64,000 nucleotides of DNA from Pratylenchus scribneri. Lineage: Eukaryota; Nematoda; Chromadorea; Rhabditida; Pratylenchidae. The stretch lies in the NCBI GenBank assembly GCA_030063045.1, contig JAQSEB010000055.1:992001-1056000 (forward strand), read 5' to 3'. Shown piece after piece: positions 14,901-28,990 of the stretch (position 1 is the first letter of the stretch; every line of letters begins with the position of its first letter). The translations under genes and the position numbers were made by a program. A model generated the notes under the pieces. The model ran no database searches, was not told the origin of the DNA, and saw only the letters and a program-made list of their open reading frames with translations.

Positions 14901-17900
14901 CTATCTTTTTTAGATTTTTAAAATACCCTCATACTGATTTTTTATGAATTTCTAAAAAATGGCCACAAAATTCAATTATGCCTAGGGTATATTTGACCTG
15001 TTTTGGGCTAGGATTTGAATTTTTTTAAATTCTTTTGTTAGATTCATATTCTCCATCAAAAAATACAAGCCTATCTTTTTTTAGATTTTTAAAATACCCT
15101 CATACTGATTTTTTATGAATTTCTAAAGAATGGCCACAAAATTCAATTATGCCTAGGGTATATTTGACATGTTTTGGGCTAGGATTTGAATTTTTTTAAA
15201 TTCTTTTGTTAGATTCATATTCTCCATCAAAAAATACAGAACTATCTTTTTTAGATTTTTAAAATACCCTCATACTGATTTTTTATAAATTTCTAAAAAA
15301 TGGCCACAAAATTCAATTATGCCTAGGGTATATTTGACATGTTTTGGGCTAGGATTTGAATTTTTTTAAATTCTTTTATTAGAATCATATTCTCCATCAA
15401 AAAATACAGTCCTATTTTTTTTATTTTGTTAATATACATTCATATTGATTTTTTATGAATTTCTAAAGAATGGCCACAAAATTCAATTATGCCTAGGGTA
15501 TATTTGACATGTTTTGGGCTAGGATTTGAATTTTTTTAAATTCTTTTGTTAGATTCATATTCTCCATCAAAAAATACAGAACTATCTTTTTTAGATTTTT
15601 AAAATACCCTCATACTGATTTTTTATGAATTTCTAAAAAATGGCCACAAAATTCAATTATGCCTAGGGTATATTTGACATGTTTTGGGCTAGGATTTGAA
15701 TTTTTTTAAATTCTTTTGTTAGATTCATATTCTCCATCAAAAAATACAAGCCTATCTTTTTTTAGATTTTTAAAATACCCTCATATTGATTTTTTTATGA
15801 ATTTCTAAAAAATGGCCACAAAATTCAGTTATGCCTAGGGTGTATTTGACATGTTTTGAGCTCGGATTTGAATTTTTTTAAATTCTTTTGTTAGAATCAT
15901 ATTCTCCATCAAAAAATACAAGCCTATCTTTTTTTAGATTTTTAAAATACCCTCATATTGATTTTTTTATGAATTTCTAAAAAATGGCCACAAAATTCAG
16001 TTATGCCTAGGGTGTATTTGACATGTTTTGAGCTAGGATTTGAATTTTTTAAAATTCTTTTGTTAGAATCATATTCTCCATCAAAAAATACAAGCCTATC
16101 TTTTTTTAGATTTTTAAAATACCCTCATATTGATTTTTTATGAATTTCTAAAAAATGGCCACAAAATTCAGTTATGCCTAGGGTGTATTTGACATGTTTT
16201 GGGCTAGGATTTGAATTTTTTTAAATTCTTTTGTTAGAATCATATTCTCCATCAAAAAATACAAGCCTATCTTTTTTAGATTTTTAAAATACCCTCATAC
16301 TGATTTTTTATGAATTTCTAAAGAATGGCCACAAAATTCAATTATGCCTAGGGTATATTTGACATGTTTTGGGCTAGGAATTGAATTTTTTTAAATTCTT
16401 TTTTTAGAATCATATTCTCCATCAAAAAATACAGTCCTATTTTTTTTATTTTGTTAATATACATTCATATTGATTTTTTATGAATTTCTAAAGAATGGCC
16501 ACAAAATTCAATTATGCCTAGGGTATATTTGACATGTTTTGGGCTAGTATTTGAATTTTTTTAAATTCTTTTGTTAGATTCATATTCTCCATCAAAAAAT
16601 ACAAGCCTATCTTTTTTTAGATTTTTAAAATACCCTCATATTGATTTTTTATGAATTTCTAAAAAATGGCCACAAAATTCAGTTATGCCTAGGGTGTATT
16701 TGACATGTTTTGAGCTCGGATTTGAATTTTTTTAAATTCTTTTGTTAGAATCATATTCTCCATCAAAAAATACAAGCCTATCTTTTTTTAGATTTTTAAA
16801 ATACCCTCATATTGATTTTTTTATGAATTTCTAAAAAATGGCCACAAAATTCAGTTATGCCTAGGGTGTATTTGACATGTTTTGAGCTAGGATTTGAATT
16901 TTTTAAAATTCTTTTGTTAGAATCATATTCTCCATCAAAAAATACAAGCCTATCTTTTTTTAGATTTTTAAAATACCCTCATATTGATTTTTTATGAATT
17001 TCTAAAAAATGGCCACAAAATTCAGTTATGCCTAGGGTGTATTTGACATGTTTTGAGCTAGGATTTGAATTTTTTTAAATTCTTTTGTTAGAATCATATT
17101 CTCCATCAAAAATTACAAGTCTATCTTTTTTTAGATTTTTAAAATACCCTCATACTGATTTTTTATGAATTTCTAAAGAATGGCCACAAAATTCAATTAT
17201 GCCTAGGGTATATTTGACATGTTTTGGGCTAGGATTTGAATTTTTTTAAATTCTTTTGTTAGAATCATATTCTCCATCAAAAAATACAAGCCTATCTTTT
17301 TTAGATTTTTAAAATACCCTCATACTGATTTTTTATGAATTTCTAAAGAATGGCCACAAAATTCAATTATGCCTAGGGTATATTTGACATGTTTTGGGCT
17401 AGGAATTGAATTTTTTTAAATTCTTTTTTTAGAATCATATTCTCCATCAAAAAATACAGTCCTATTTTTTTTATTTTGTTAATATACATTCATATTGATT
17501 TTTTATGAATTTCTAAAAAATGGCCACAAAATTCAATTATGCCTAGGGTATATTTGACATGTTTTGGGCTAGTATTTGAATTTTTTTAAATTCTTTTGTT
17601 AGATTCATATTCTCCATCAAAAAATACAAGCCTATCTTTTTTTAGATTTTTAAAATACCCTCATACTGATTTTTTATGAATTTCTAAAAAATGACCACAA
17701 AATTCAATTCAATTATGCCTAGGGTATATTTGACATGTTTCGGGCTAGGATTTGAATTTTTCAAAATTCTTTTGTTAGATTCATATTCTCCATCAAAAAA
17801 TACAGAACTATCTTTTTTAGATTTTTAAAATACCCTCATACTGATTTTTTATAAATTTCTAAAAAATGGCCACAAAATTCAATTATACCTAGGGTATATT

Positions 17901-20900
17901 TGACATGTTTTGGGCTAGGATTTGAATTTTTTTAAATTCTTTTTTTAGAATCATATTCTCCATCAAAAAATACAGTCCTATTTTTTTTATTTTGTTAATA
18001 TACATTCATATTGATTTTTTATGAATTTCTAAAGAATGGCCACAAAATTCAATTATGCCTAGGGTATATTTGACATGTTTTGGGCTAGTATTTGAATTTT
18101 TTTAAATTCTTTTGTTAGATTCATATTCTCCATCAAAAAATACAAGCCTATCTTTTTTTAGATTTTTAAAATACCCTCATACTGATTTTTTATGAATTTC
18201 TAAAAAATGGCCACAAAATTCAATTATGCCTAGGGTATATTTGACATGTTTTGGGCTAGGATTTGAATTTTTCAAAATTCTTTTGTTAGATTCATATTCT
18301 CCATCAAAAAATACAGAACTATCTTTTTTAGATTTTTAAAATACCCTCATACTGATTTTTTATAAATTTCTAAAAAATGGCCCCCAAATTCAATTATGCC
18401 TAGGGTATATTTGACATTTTTTGGGCCGAAATTTGAATTTTTTTAAATTCTTTTGTTAGAATCATATTCTCCATCAAAAAATACAAGCCTATCTTTTTTT
18501 AGATTTTTAAAATATCCTCATATTGATTTTTTATGAATTTCTAAAAAATGGCCACAAAATTCAGTTATGCCTAGGGTATATTTGACATGTTTTGGGCTAG
18601 GATTTGAATTTTTTTAAATTCTTTTTTTAGAATCATATTCTCCATCAAAAAATACAGTCCTATTTTTTTTATTTTGTTAATATACATTCATATTGATTTT
18701 TTATGAATTTCTAAAAAATGGCCACAAAATTCAATTATGCCTAGGGTATATTTGACATGTTTTGGGCTAGGATTTGAATTTTTTTAAATTCTTTTGTTAG
18801 ATTCATATTCTCCATCAAAAAATACAGAACTATCTTTTTTAGATTTTTAAAATACCCTCATACTGATTTTTTATAAATTTCTAAAAAATGGCCACAAAAT
18901 TCAATTATGCCTAGGGTATATTTGACATGTTTTGGGCTAGGATTTGAATTTTTTTAAATTCTTTTTTTAGAATCAAATTCTCCATCAAAAAATACAGTCC
19001 TATTTTTTTTATTTTGTTAATATACATTCATATTGATTTTTTATGAATTTCTAAAAAATGGCCACAAAATTCAATTATGCCTAGGGTATATTTGACATGT
19101 TTTGGGCTAGGATTTGAATTTTTTTAAATTCTTTTGTTAGATTCATATTCTACATCAAAAAATACAGAACAATCTTTTTTAGATTTTTAAAATACCCTCA
19201 TACTGATTTTTTATAAATTTCTAAAAAATGGCCACAAAATTCAATTATGCCTAGGGTATATTTGACATGTTTTGGGCTAGGATTTGAATTTTTTTAAATT
19301 CTTTTATTAGAATCATATTCTTCATCAAAAAATACAGTCCTATTTTTTTTATTTTGTTAATATACATTCATATTGATTTTTTATGAATTTCTAAAGAATG
19401 GCCACAAAATTCAATTATGCCTAGGGTATATTTGACATGTTTTGGGCTAGGATTTGAATTTTTTTAAATTCTTTTGTTAGATTCATATTCTCCATCAAAA
19501 AATACAGAACTATCTTTTTTAGATTTTTAAAATACCCTCATACTGATTTTTTATGAATTTCTAAAGAATGGCCACAAAATTCAATTATGCCTAGGGTATA
19601 TTTGACATGTTTTGGGCTAGGATTTGAATTTTTTTAAATTCTTTTGTTAGATTCATATTCTCCATCAAAAAATACAGAACTATCTTTTTTAGATTTTTAA
19701 AATACCCTCATACTGATTTTTTATAAATTTCTAAAAAATGGCCACAAAATTCAATTATGCCTAGGGTATATTTGACATTTTTTGGGCCGAAATTTGAATT
19801 TTTTTTAAATTCTTTTGTTAGAATCATATTCTCCATCAAAAAATACAGTCCTATTTTTTTTATTTTGTTAATATACATTCATATTGATTTTTTATAAATT
19901 TCTAAAGAATGGCCACAAAATTCAATTATGCCTAGGGTATATTTGACATGTTTTGGGCTAGGATTTGAATTTTTTTAAATTCTTTTGTTAGATTCATATT
20001 CTCCATCAAAAAATACAAGCCTATCTTTTTTTAGATTTTTAAAATATCCTCATATTGATTTTTTATGAATTTCTAAAAAATGGCCACAAAATTCAGTTAT
20101 GCCTAGGGTATATTTGACATGTTTTGGGCTAGGATTTGAATTTTTTTAAATTCTTTTTTTAGAATCATATTCTCCATCAAAAAATACAGTCCTATTTTTT
20201 TTATTTTGTTAATATACATTCATATTGATTTTTTATGAATTTCTAAAAAATGGCCACAAAATTCAATTATGCCTAGGGTATATTTGACATGTTTTGGGCT
20301 AGGATTTGAATTTTTTTAAATTCTTTTGTTAGATTCATATTCTCCATCAAAAAATACAGAACTATCTTTTTTAGATTTTTAAAATACCCTCATACTGATT
20401 TTTTATAAATTTCTAAAAAATGGCCACAAAATTCAATTATGCCTAGGGTATATTTGACATGTTTTGGGCTAGGATTTGAATTTTTTTAAATTCTTTTATT
20501 AGAATCATATTCTCCATCAAAAAATACAGTCCTATTTTTTTTATTTTGTTAATATACATTCATATTGATTTTTTATGAATTTCTAAAGAATGGCCACAAA
20601 ATTCAATTATGCCTAGGGTATATTTGACATGTTTTGGGCTAGGATTTGAATTTTTTTAAATTCTTTTGTTAGATTCATATTCTCCATCAAAAAATACAGA
20701 ACTATCTTTTTTAGATTTTTAAAATACCCTCATACTGATTTTTTATGAATTTCTAAAAAATGGCCACAAAATTCAATTATGCCTAGGGTATATTTGACAT
20801 GTTTTGGGCTTGGATTTGAATTTTTTTAAATTCTTTTGTTAGATTCATATTCTCCATCAAAAAATACAAGCCTATCTTTTTTTAGATTTTTAAAATACCC

Positions 20901-23900
20901 TCATACTGATTTTTTATGAATTCTAAAAAATGGCCACAAAATTCAATTATGCCTAGGGTATATTTGACATGTTTTGGGCTAGGATTTGAATTTTTTTAAA
21001 TTCTTTTATTAGAATCATATTCTCCATCAAAAAATACAGTCCTATTTTTTTTATTTTGTTAATATACATTCATATTGATTTTTTATAAATTTCTAAAGAA
21101 TGGCCACAAAATTCAATTATGCCTAGGGTATATTTGACATGTTTTGGGCTAGGATTTGAATTTTTTTAAATTCTTTTATTAGATTCATATTCTCGATCAA
21201 AAAATACAAGCCTATCTTTTTTTAGATTTTTAAAATACCCTCATACTGATTTTTTATGAATTTCTAAAAAATGGCCACAAAATTCAATTATGCCTAGGGT
21301 ATATTTGACATGTTTTGGGCTAGGATTTGAATTTTTCAAAATTCTTTTGTTAGATTCATATTCTCCATCAAAAAATACAGAATAATCTTTTTTAGATTTT
21401 TAAAATACCCTCATACTGATTTTTTATAAATTTCTAAAAAATGGCCACAAAATTCAATTATGCCTAGGGTATATTTGACATGTTTTGGGCTAGGATTTGA
21501 ATTTTTTTAAATTCTTTTATTAGAATCATATTCTCCATCAAAAAATACAGTCCTATTTTTTTTATTTTGTTAATATACATTCATATTGATTTTTTATGAA
21601 TTTCTAAAGAATGGCCACAAAATTCAATTATGCCTAGGGTATATTTGACATGTTTTGGGCTAGGATTTGAATTTTTTTAAATTCTTTTGTTAGATTCATA
21701 TTCTCCATCAAAAAATACAGAACTATCTTTTTTAGATTTTTAAAATACCCTCATACTGATTTTTTATGAATTTCTAAAGAATGGCCACAAAATTCAATTA
21801 TGCCTAGGGTATATTTGACATGTTTTGGGCTAGGATTTGAATTTTTTTAAATTCTTTTGTTAGATTCATATTCTCCATCAAAAAATACAGAACTATCTTT
21901 TTTAGATTTTTAAAATACCCTCATACTGATTTTTTATGAATTTCTAAAGAATGGCCACAAAATTCAATTATGCCTAGGGTATATTTGACATGTTTTGGGC
22001 TAGGATTTGAATTTTTTTAAATGCTTTTGTTAGATTCATATTCTCCATCAAAAAATACAGAACTATCTTTTTTAGATTTTTAAAATACCCTCATACTGAT
22101 TTTTTATAAATTTCTAAAAAATGGCCACAAAATTCAATTATGCCTAGGGTATATTTGACATTTTTTGGGCCGAAATTTGAATTTTTTTTAAATTCTTTTG
22201 TTAGAATCATATTCTCCATCAAAAAATACAGTCCTATTTTTTTTATTTTGTTAATATACATTCATATTGATTTTTTATGAATTTCTAAAGAATGGCCACA
22301 AAATTCAATTATGCCTAGGGTATATTTGACATGTTTTGGGCTAGGATTTGAATTTTTTTAAATTCTTTTGTTAGATTCATATTCTCCATCAAAAAATACA
22401 GAACTATCTTTTTTAGATTTTTAAAATACCCTCATACTGATTTTTTATGAATTTCTAAAAAATGGCCACAAAATTCAATTATGCCTAGGGTATATTTGAC
22501 ATGTTTTGGGCTAGGATTTGAATTTTTTTAAATTCTTTTGTTAGATTCATATTCTCCATCAAAAAATACAAGCCTATCTTTTTTTAGATTTTTAAAATAC
22601 CCTCATACTGATTTTTTATGAATTTCTAAAAAATGGCCACAAAATTCAATTATGCCTAGGGTATATTTGACATGTTTTGGGCTAGGATTTGAATTTTTTT
22701 AAATTCTTTTATTAGAATCATATTCTCCATCAAAAAATACAGTCCTATTTTTTTATTTTGTTAATATACATTCATATTGATTTTTTATAAATTTCTAAAG
22801 AATGGCCACAAAATTCAATTATGCCTAGGGTATATTTGACATGTTTTGGGCTAGGATTTGAATTTTTTTAAATTCTTTTATTAGAATCATATTCTCCATC
22901 AAAAAATACAGTCCTATTTTTTTATTTTGTTAATATACATTCATATTGATTTTTTATAAATTTCTAAAGAATGGCCACAAAATTCAATTATGCCTAGGGT
23001 ATATTTGACATGTTTTGGGCTAGGATTTGAATTTTTTTAAATTCTTTTGTTAGATTCATATTCTCCATCAAAAAATACAAGCCTATCTTTTTTTAGATTT
23101 TTAAAATACCCTCATACTGATTTTTTATGAATTTCTAAAAAATGGCCACAAAATTCAATTATGCCTAGGGTATATTTGACATGTTTTGGGCTTGGATTTG
23201 AATTTTTTTAAATTCTTTTGTTAGATTCATATTCTCCATCAAAAAATACAAGCCTATCTTTTTTTAGATTTTTAAAATACCCTCATACTGATTTTTTATG
23301 AATTCTAAAAAATGGCCACAAAATTCAATTATGCCTAGGGTATATTTGACATGTTTTGGGCTAGGATTTGAATTTTTTTAAATTCTTTTATTAGAATCAT
23401 ATTCTCCATCAAAAAATACAGTCCTATTTTTTTTATTTTGTTAATATACATTCATATTGATTTTTTATAAATTTCTAAAGAATGGCCACAAAATTCAATT
23501 ATGCCTAGGGTATATTTGACATGTTTTGGGCTAGGATTTGAATTTTTTTAAATTCTTTTATTAGATTCATATTCTCGATCAAAAAATACAAGCCTATCTT
23601 TTTTTAGATTTTTAAAATACCCTCATACTGATTTTTTATGAATTTCTAAAAAATGGCCACAAAATTCAATTATGCCTAGGGTATATTTGACATGTTTTGG
23701 GCTAGGATTTGAATTTTTCAAAATTCTTTTGTTAGATTCATATTCTCCATCAAAAAATACAGAACAATCTTTTTTAGATTTTTAAAATACCCTCATACTG
23801 ATTTTTTATAAATTTCTAAAAAATGGCCACAAAATTCAATTATGCCTAGGGTATATTTGACATGTTTTGGGCTAGGATTTGAATTTTTTTAAATTCTTTT

Positions 23901-26900
23901 ATTAGAATCATATTCTCCATCAAAAAATACAGTCCTATTTTTTTTATTTTGTTAATATACATTCATATTGATTTTTTATGAATTTCTAAAGAATGGCCAC
24001 AAAATTCAATTATGCCTAGGGTATATTTGACATGTTTTGGGCTAGGATTTGAATTTTTTTAAATTCTTTTGTTAGATTCATATTCTCCATCAAAAAATAC
24101 AGAACTATCTTTTTTAGATTTTTAAAATACCCTCATACTGATTTTTTATGAATTTCTAAAGAATGGCCACAAAATTCAATTATGCCTAGGGTATATTTGA
24201 CATGTTTTGGGCTAGGATTTGAATTTTTTTAAATTCTTTTGTTAGATTCATATTCTCCATCAAAAAATACAGAACTATCTTTTTTAGATTTTTAAAATAC
24301 CCTCATACTGATTTTTTATGAATTTCTAAAGAATGGCCACAAAATTCAATTATGCCTAGGGTATATTTGACATGTTTTGGGCTAGGATTTGAATTTTTTT
24401 AAATGCTTTTGTTAGATTCATATTCTCCATCAAAAAATACAGAACTATCTTTTTTAGATTTTTAAAATACCCTCATACTGATTTTTTATAAATTTCTAAA
24501 AAATGGCCACAAAATTCAATTATGCCTAGGGTATATTTGACATTTTTTGGGCCGAAATTTGAATTTTTTTTAAATTCTTTTGTTAGAATCATATTCTCCA
24601 TCAAAAAATACAGTCCTATTTTTTTTATTTTGTTAATATACATTCATATTGATTTTTTATGAATTTCTAAAGAATGGCCACAAAATTCAATTATGCCTAG
24701 GGTATATTTGACATGTTTTGGGCTAGGATTTGAATTTTTTTAAATTCTTTTGTTAGATTCATATTCTCCATCAAAAAATACAGAACTATCTTTTTTAGAT
24801 TTTTAAAATACCCTCATACTGATTTTTTATGAATTTCTAAAAAATGGCCACAAAATTCAATTATGCCTAGGGTATATTTGACATGTTTTGGGCTAGGATT
24901 TGAATTTTTTTAAATTCTTTTGTTAGATTCATATTCTCCATCAAAAAATACAAGCCTATCTTTTTTTAGATTTTTAAAATACCCTCATACTGATTTTTTA
25001 TGAATTTCTAAAAAATGGCCACAAAATTCAATTATGCCTAGGGTATATTTGACATGTTTTGGGCTAGGATTTGAATTTTTTTAAATTCTTTTATTAGAAT
25101 CATATTCTCCATCAAAAAATACAGTCCTATTTTTTTATTTTGTTAATATACATTCATATTGATTTTTTATAAATTTCTAAAGAATGGCCACAAAATTCAA
25201 TTATGCCTAGGGTATATTTGACATGTTTTGGGCTAGGATTTGAATTTTTTTAAATTCTTTTATTAGAATCATATTCTCCATCAAAAAATACAGTCCTATT
25301 TTTTTATTTTGTTAATATACATTCATATTGATTTTTTATAAATTTCTAAAGAATGGCCACAAAATTCAATTATGCCTAGGGTATATTTGACATGTTTTGG
25401 GCTAGGATTTGAATTTTTTTAAATTCTTTTGTTAGATTCATATTCTCCATCAAAAAATACAAGCCTATCTTTTTTTAGATTTTTAAAATACCCTCATACT
25501 GATTTTTTATGAATTTCTAAAAAATGGCCACAAAATTCAATTATGCCTAGGGTATATTTGACATGTTTTGGGCTAGGATTTGAATTTTTTTAAATTCTTT
25601 TGTTAGATTCATATTCTCCATCAAAAAATACAAGCCTATCTTTTTTTAGATTTTTAAAATACCCTCATACTGATTTTTTATGAATTTCTAAAAAATGGCC
25701 ACAAAATTCAATTATGCCTAGGGTATATTTGACATGTTTTGGGCTAGGATTTGAATTTTTTTAAATTCTTTTGTTAGATTCATATTCTCCATCAAAAAAT
25801 ACAAGCCTATCTTTTTTTAGATTTTTAAAATACTCTCATACTGATTTTTTATGAATTTCTAAAAAATGGCCACAAAATTCAATTATGCCTAGGGTATATT
25901 TGACATGTTTTGGGCTAGGATTTGAATTTTTTTAAATTCTTTTGTTAGAATCATATTCTCCATCAAAAAATACAGTCCTATTTTTTTTATTTTGTTAATA
26001 TACATTCATATTGATTTTTTATGAATTTCTAAAAAATGGCCACAAAATTCAATTATGCCTAGGGTATATTTGACATGTTTTGGGCTAGGATTTGAATTTT
26101 TTTAAATTCTTTTTTTAGAATCATATTCTCCATCAAAAAATACAGTCCTATTTTTTTTATTTTGTTAATATACATTCATATTGATTTTTTATGAATTTCT
26201 AAAAAATGGCCACAAAATTCAATTATGCCTAGTGTATATTTGACATGTTTTGGGCTAGGATTTGAATTTTTCAAAATTCTTTTGTTAGATTCATATTCTC
26301 CATCAAAAAATACAAGCCTATCTTTTTTTAGATTTTTAAAATACCCTCATACTGATTTTTTATGAATTTCTAAAAAATGGCCACAAAATTCAATTATGCC
26401 TAGGGTATATTTGACATGTTTTGGGCTAGGATTTGAATTTTTTTAAATTCTTTTGTTAGATTCATATTCTCCATCAAAAAATACAAGCCTATCTTTTTTT
26501 AGATTTTTAAAATACCCTCATACTGATTTTTTATGAATTTCTAAAAAATGGCCACAAAATTCAATTATGCCTAGGGTATATTTGACATGTTTTGGGCTAG
26601 GATTTGAATTTTTTTAAATTCTTTTGTTAGATTCATATTCTCCATCAAAAAATACAAGCCTATCTTTTTTTAGATTTTTAAAATACTCTCATACTGATTT
26701 TTTATGAATTTCTAAAAAATGGCCACAAAATTCAATTATGCCTAGGGTATATTTGACATGTTTTGGGCTAGGATTTGAATTTTTTTAAATTCTTTTGTTA
26801 GAATCATATTCTCCATCAAAAAATACAGTCCTATTTTTTTTATTTTGTTAATATACATTCATATTGATTTTTTATGAATTTCTAAAAAATGGCCACAAAA

Positions 26901-28164
26901 TTCAATTATGCCTAGGGTATATTTGACATGTTTTGGGCTAGGATTTGAATTTTTTTAAATTCTTTTTTTAGAATCATATTCTCCATCAAAAAATACAGTC
27001 CTATTTTTTTTATTTTGTTAATATACATTCATATTGATTTTTTATGAATTTCTAAAAAATGGCCACAAAATTCAATTATGCCTAGTGTATATTTGACATG
27101 TTTTGGGCTAGGATTTGAATTTTTCAAAATTCTTTTGTTTGATTCATATTCTCCATCAAAAAATACAGAACTATCTTTTTTAGATTTTTAAAATACCCTC
27201 ATACTGATTTTTTATAAATTTCTAAAAAATGGCCACAAAATTCAATTATGCCTAGGGTATATTTGACATGTTTTGGGCTAGGATTTGAATTTTTCAAAAT
27301 TCTTTTGTTTGATTCATATTCTCCATCAAAAAATACAGAACTATCTTTTTTAGATTTTTAAAATACCCTCATACTGATTTTTTATAAATTTCTAAAAAAT
27401 GGCCACAAAATTCAATTATGCCTAGGGTATATTTGACATGTTTTGGGCTAGGATTTGAATTTTTTTAAATTCTTTTGTTAGAATCATATTCTCCATCAAA
27501 AAATACAGTCCTATTTTTTTTATTTTGTTAATATACATTCATATTGATTTTTTATGAATTTCTAAAAAATGGCCACAAAATTCAATTATGCCTAGGGTAT
27601 ATTTGACATGTTTTGGGCTAGGATTTGAATTTTTTTAAATTCTTTTTTTAGAATCATATTCTCCATCAAAAAATACAGTCCTATTTTTTTTATTTTGTTA
27701 ATATACATTCATATTGATTTTTTATGAATTTCTAAAAAATGGCCACAAAATTCAATTATGCCTAGTGTATATTTGACATGTTTTGGGCTAGGATTTGAAT
27801 TTTTCAAAATTCTTTTGTTTGATTCATATTCTCCATCAAAAAATACAGAACTATCTTTTTTAGATTTTTAAAATACCCTCATACTGATTTTTTATAAATT
27901 TCTAAAAAATGGCCACAAAATTCAATTATGCCTAGGGTATATTTGACATGTTTTGGGCTAGGATTTGAATTTTTCAAAATTCTTTTGTTTGATTCATATT
28001 CTCCATCAAAAAATACAGAACTATCTTTTTTAGATTTTTAAAATACCCTCATACTGATTTTTTATAAATTTCTAAAAAATGGCCACAAAATTCAATTATG
28101 CCTAGGGTATATTTGACATGTTTTGGGCTAGGATTTGAATTTTTTTAAATTCTTTTTTTAGAAT
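11900..28164. repeat. Satellite array, left subfamily 2
   Basis: The same monomer and orientation continue, but most units now read GGGTATATTTGAC and GGGCTAGG. Three tail types alternate: AGAACTATC, AAGCCTATC, and CAGTCC followed by TTTTGTTAATATACATTC. Units of subfamily 1 type reappear at about 15780-17100. The change from subfamily 1 contains a shortened unit near 12010: the GCCTAGGG cores at 11977 and 12084 are only 107 bp apart. The array ends mid-monomer after TTTTTTTAGAAT at 28164, directly against the gene island. No coding potential is seen. Confidence 0.96.
20809..25480. repeat. 2,382-bp (14-monomer) higher-order duplication
   Basis: Three private variants recur 2,382 bp apart: CTTGGATTTG at 20809 and 23191, TCTCGATC at 21191 and 23573, and AAATGCTTTT at about 22019 and 24401. 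The GGGCCGAAATTTG variant at 22170 and 24552 keeps the same spacing. An earlier copy of that variant at 19787 lies 2,383 bp upstream, so part of a third unit may exist. The block corresponds to 14 monomers. Confidence 0.85.
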
Positions 28165-28182
28165 AACTAATTTTAAGGCGAA
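28150..28182 (+). promoter_or_regulatory. Satellite edge with a 3' splice-site-like sequence before gene E
   Basis: The last satellite monomer ends in a pyrimidine run followed by AG (TTCTTTTTTTAG, ending at 28161). The ATG of E lies 22 bases downstream. The other genes of the island also have a pyrimidine-AG sequence shortly before their ATG. Here it is supplied by satellite sequence, so any use as a splice acceptor is inference. Confidence 0.3.
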
Positions 28183-28537
28183 ATGAGCGATGTTGAATTT
28201 GATTTTGACGACGATGATCTGCTGGAATTCGCACCGAAAAAGACACCAGAATCTCTGCCCAGATGGGTCCTGAAAATGACAACAACAGAAGATGCCAAAG
28301 ACGACAACTTCAGTGATATTAAATTTGATTTTGATTCAACCAACTTCAATTTAATTTTAAGGCGAAATGAGCGATGTTGAATTTGATTTTGACGACGATG
28401 ATCTGCTGGAATTCGCACCGAAAAAGACACCAGAATCTCTGCCCAGAAGGGTCCTGAAAATGACAACAACAGAAGATGCCAAGGACGACAACTTCAGCGA
28501 TATTGAATTTGATTTTGATTCAACCAACTTCAATTTT
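28170..28537 (+). repeat. 184-bp tandem duplication of the E first exon
   Basis: Two units, about 28170-28353 and 28354-28537, are nearly identical, with ATG codons at 28183 and 28367 exactly 184 bp apart. Because 184 is not a multiple of three, translation from the first ATG runs into the second unit out of frame and stops at 28380. Differences are few (for example ATGGGT against AAGGGT in the 15-nt motif), so the duplication is recent. Confidence 0.95.
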
Positions 28538-28770
28538 GATATTGCCAACTTCACCTCCTCACACGAACAACCGCCAAATGTGGATGAGATAGTTCGATAT
28601 AATCAATGCCGCAAATTTATCATCGGTCCGTAATAACGAATTAATATTTATTATTTTTTTTCATTTGTTTTTGAATATTAGATGTCATGAATGCTCTCAG
28701 TATTCAGGAGGTCTGCGCAACTTCACCATCCTTGTTCATGGGAACAACATTAAAACTGGACTGTACTTGA
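28183..28770 (+). pseudogene. Gene E: truncated plus-strand relative of the gene A N-terminus
   Basis: The longer frame starts at 28367 (MSDVEFDFDDDD...) and is open to 28633. Its start resembles gene A (MSDSLDDVEFDFDTDDD), and the segment around the 15-nt motif matches gene A exon 1 at DNA level. In E, however, the motif is read as Leu-Pro-Arg-Arg-Val-Leu rather than Ser-Ala-Gln-Lys-Gly. A typical 56-bp intron can be drawn at 28626-28681 (GTCCGT...ATTAG). It joins in frame to codons DVMNALSIQEV and then enters a 79-bp segment copied from gene A exon 5 in antisense orientation, stopping at 28770. The predicted product is about 115 residues, acidic, with no OTU domain. The tandem duplication, the fusion to antisense sequence and the missing body of the gene all point to a broken copy, though it may still be transcribed. 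Confidence 0.65.
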
Positions 28771-28786
28771 GTAGTTTCAGCACTAA
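28708..28786 (+). repeat. 79-bp duplicate of gene A exon 5/intron 4 boundary
   Basis: Bases 28708-28786 are identical to 37552-37630 in direct orientation. The source segment spans the start of gene A exon 5 and the last few bases of the preceding intron, so it was copied from DNA and not from spliced mRNA. Relative to a plus-strand E transcript the copy is antisense to gene A. Confidence 0.95.
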
Positions 28787-28794
28787 CGAAAAAT

Positions 28795-28990
28795 GTGGAA
28801 TATTCCACATTTTCTGTGGAATACTCCACAAAACTATGTGGAATACTCCGCATTCAAGGGTTCTGAACCCTTGAATGCGGAGTATTCCACATAGTTTTGT
28901 GGAGTATTCCACATAGTTTTGTGGAGTATTCCACAAAAAATGTTTGTCATAATTTTCTTATATCTTTCATTAATTCCACATTTTTGTGGA
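28795..28990. repeat. GTGGAATATTCCAC palindromic-repeat cluster
   Basis: Units of a short palindrome, GTGGARTAYTCCAC, follow one another with about 19-bp spacing, starting at 28795 and trailing off at 28990 (CCACATTTTTGTGG). The same family fills introns of genes A, C and D. Short reading frames across it reflect repeat composition, not genes. Confidence 0.9.
28815..28913. repeat. 99-bp near-perfect palindrome (49-bp arms, 1-base centre)
   Basis: Bases 28815-28863 are the exact reverse complement of 28865-28913, with a single T at 28864 between them. Each arm holds two GTGGARTAYTCCAC units plus the unique inner part CATTCAAGGGTTC. In RNA it would form one long hairpin. In DNA it is a strong cruciform candidate and an instability hotspot. 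Confidence 0.95.

Noticed and set aside
1..28164. A CRISPR-like pattern of regularly spaced repeats
   Set aside because: The whole monomer is repeated with no unique spacers and no cas genes; the context is eukaryotic. It is satellite DNA.
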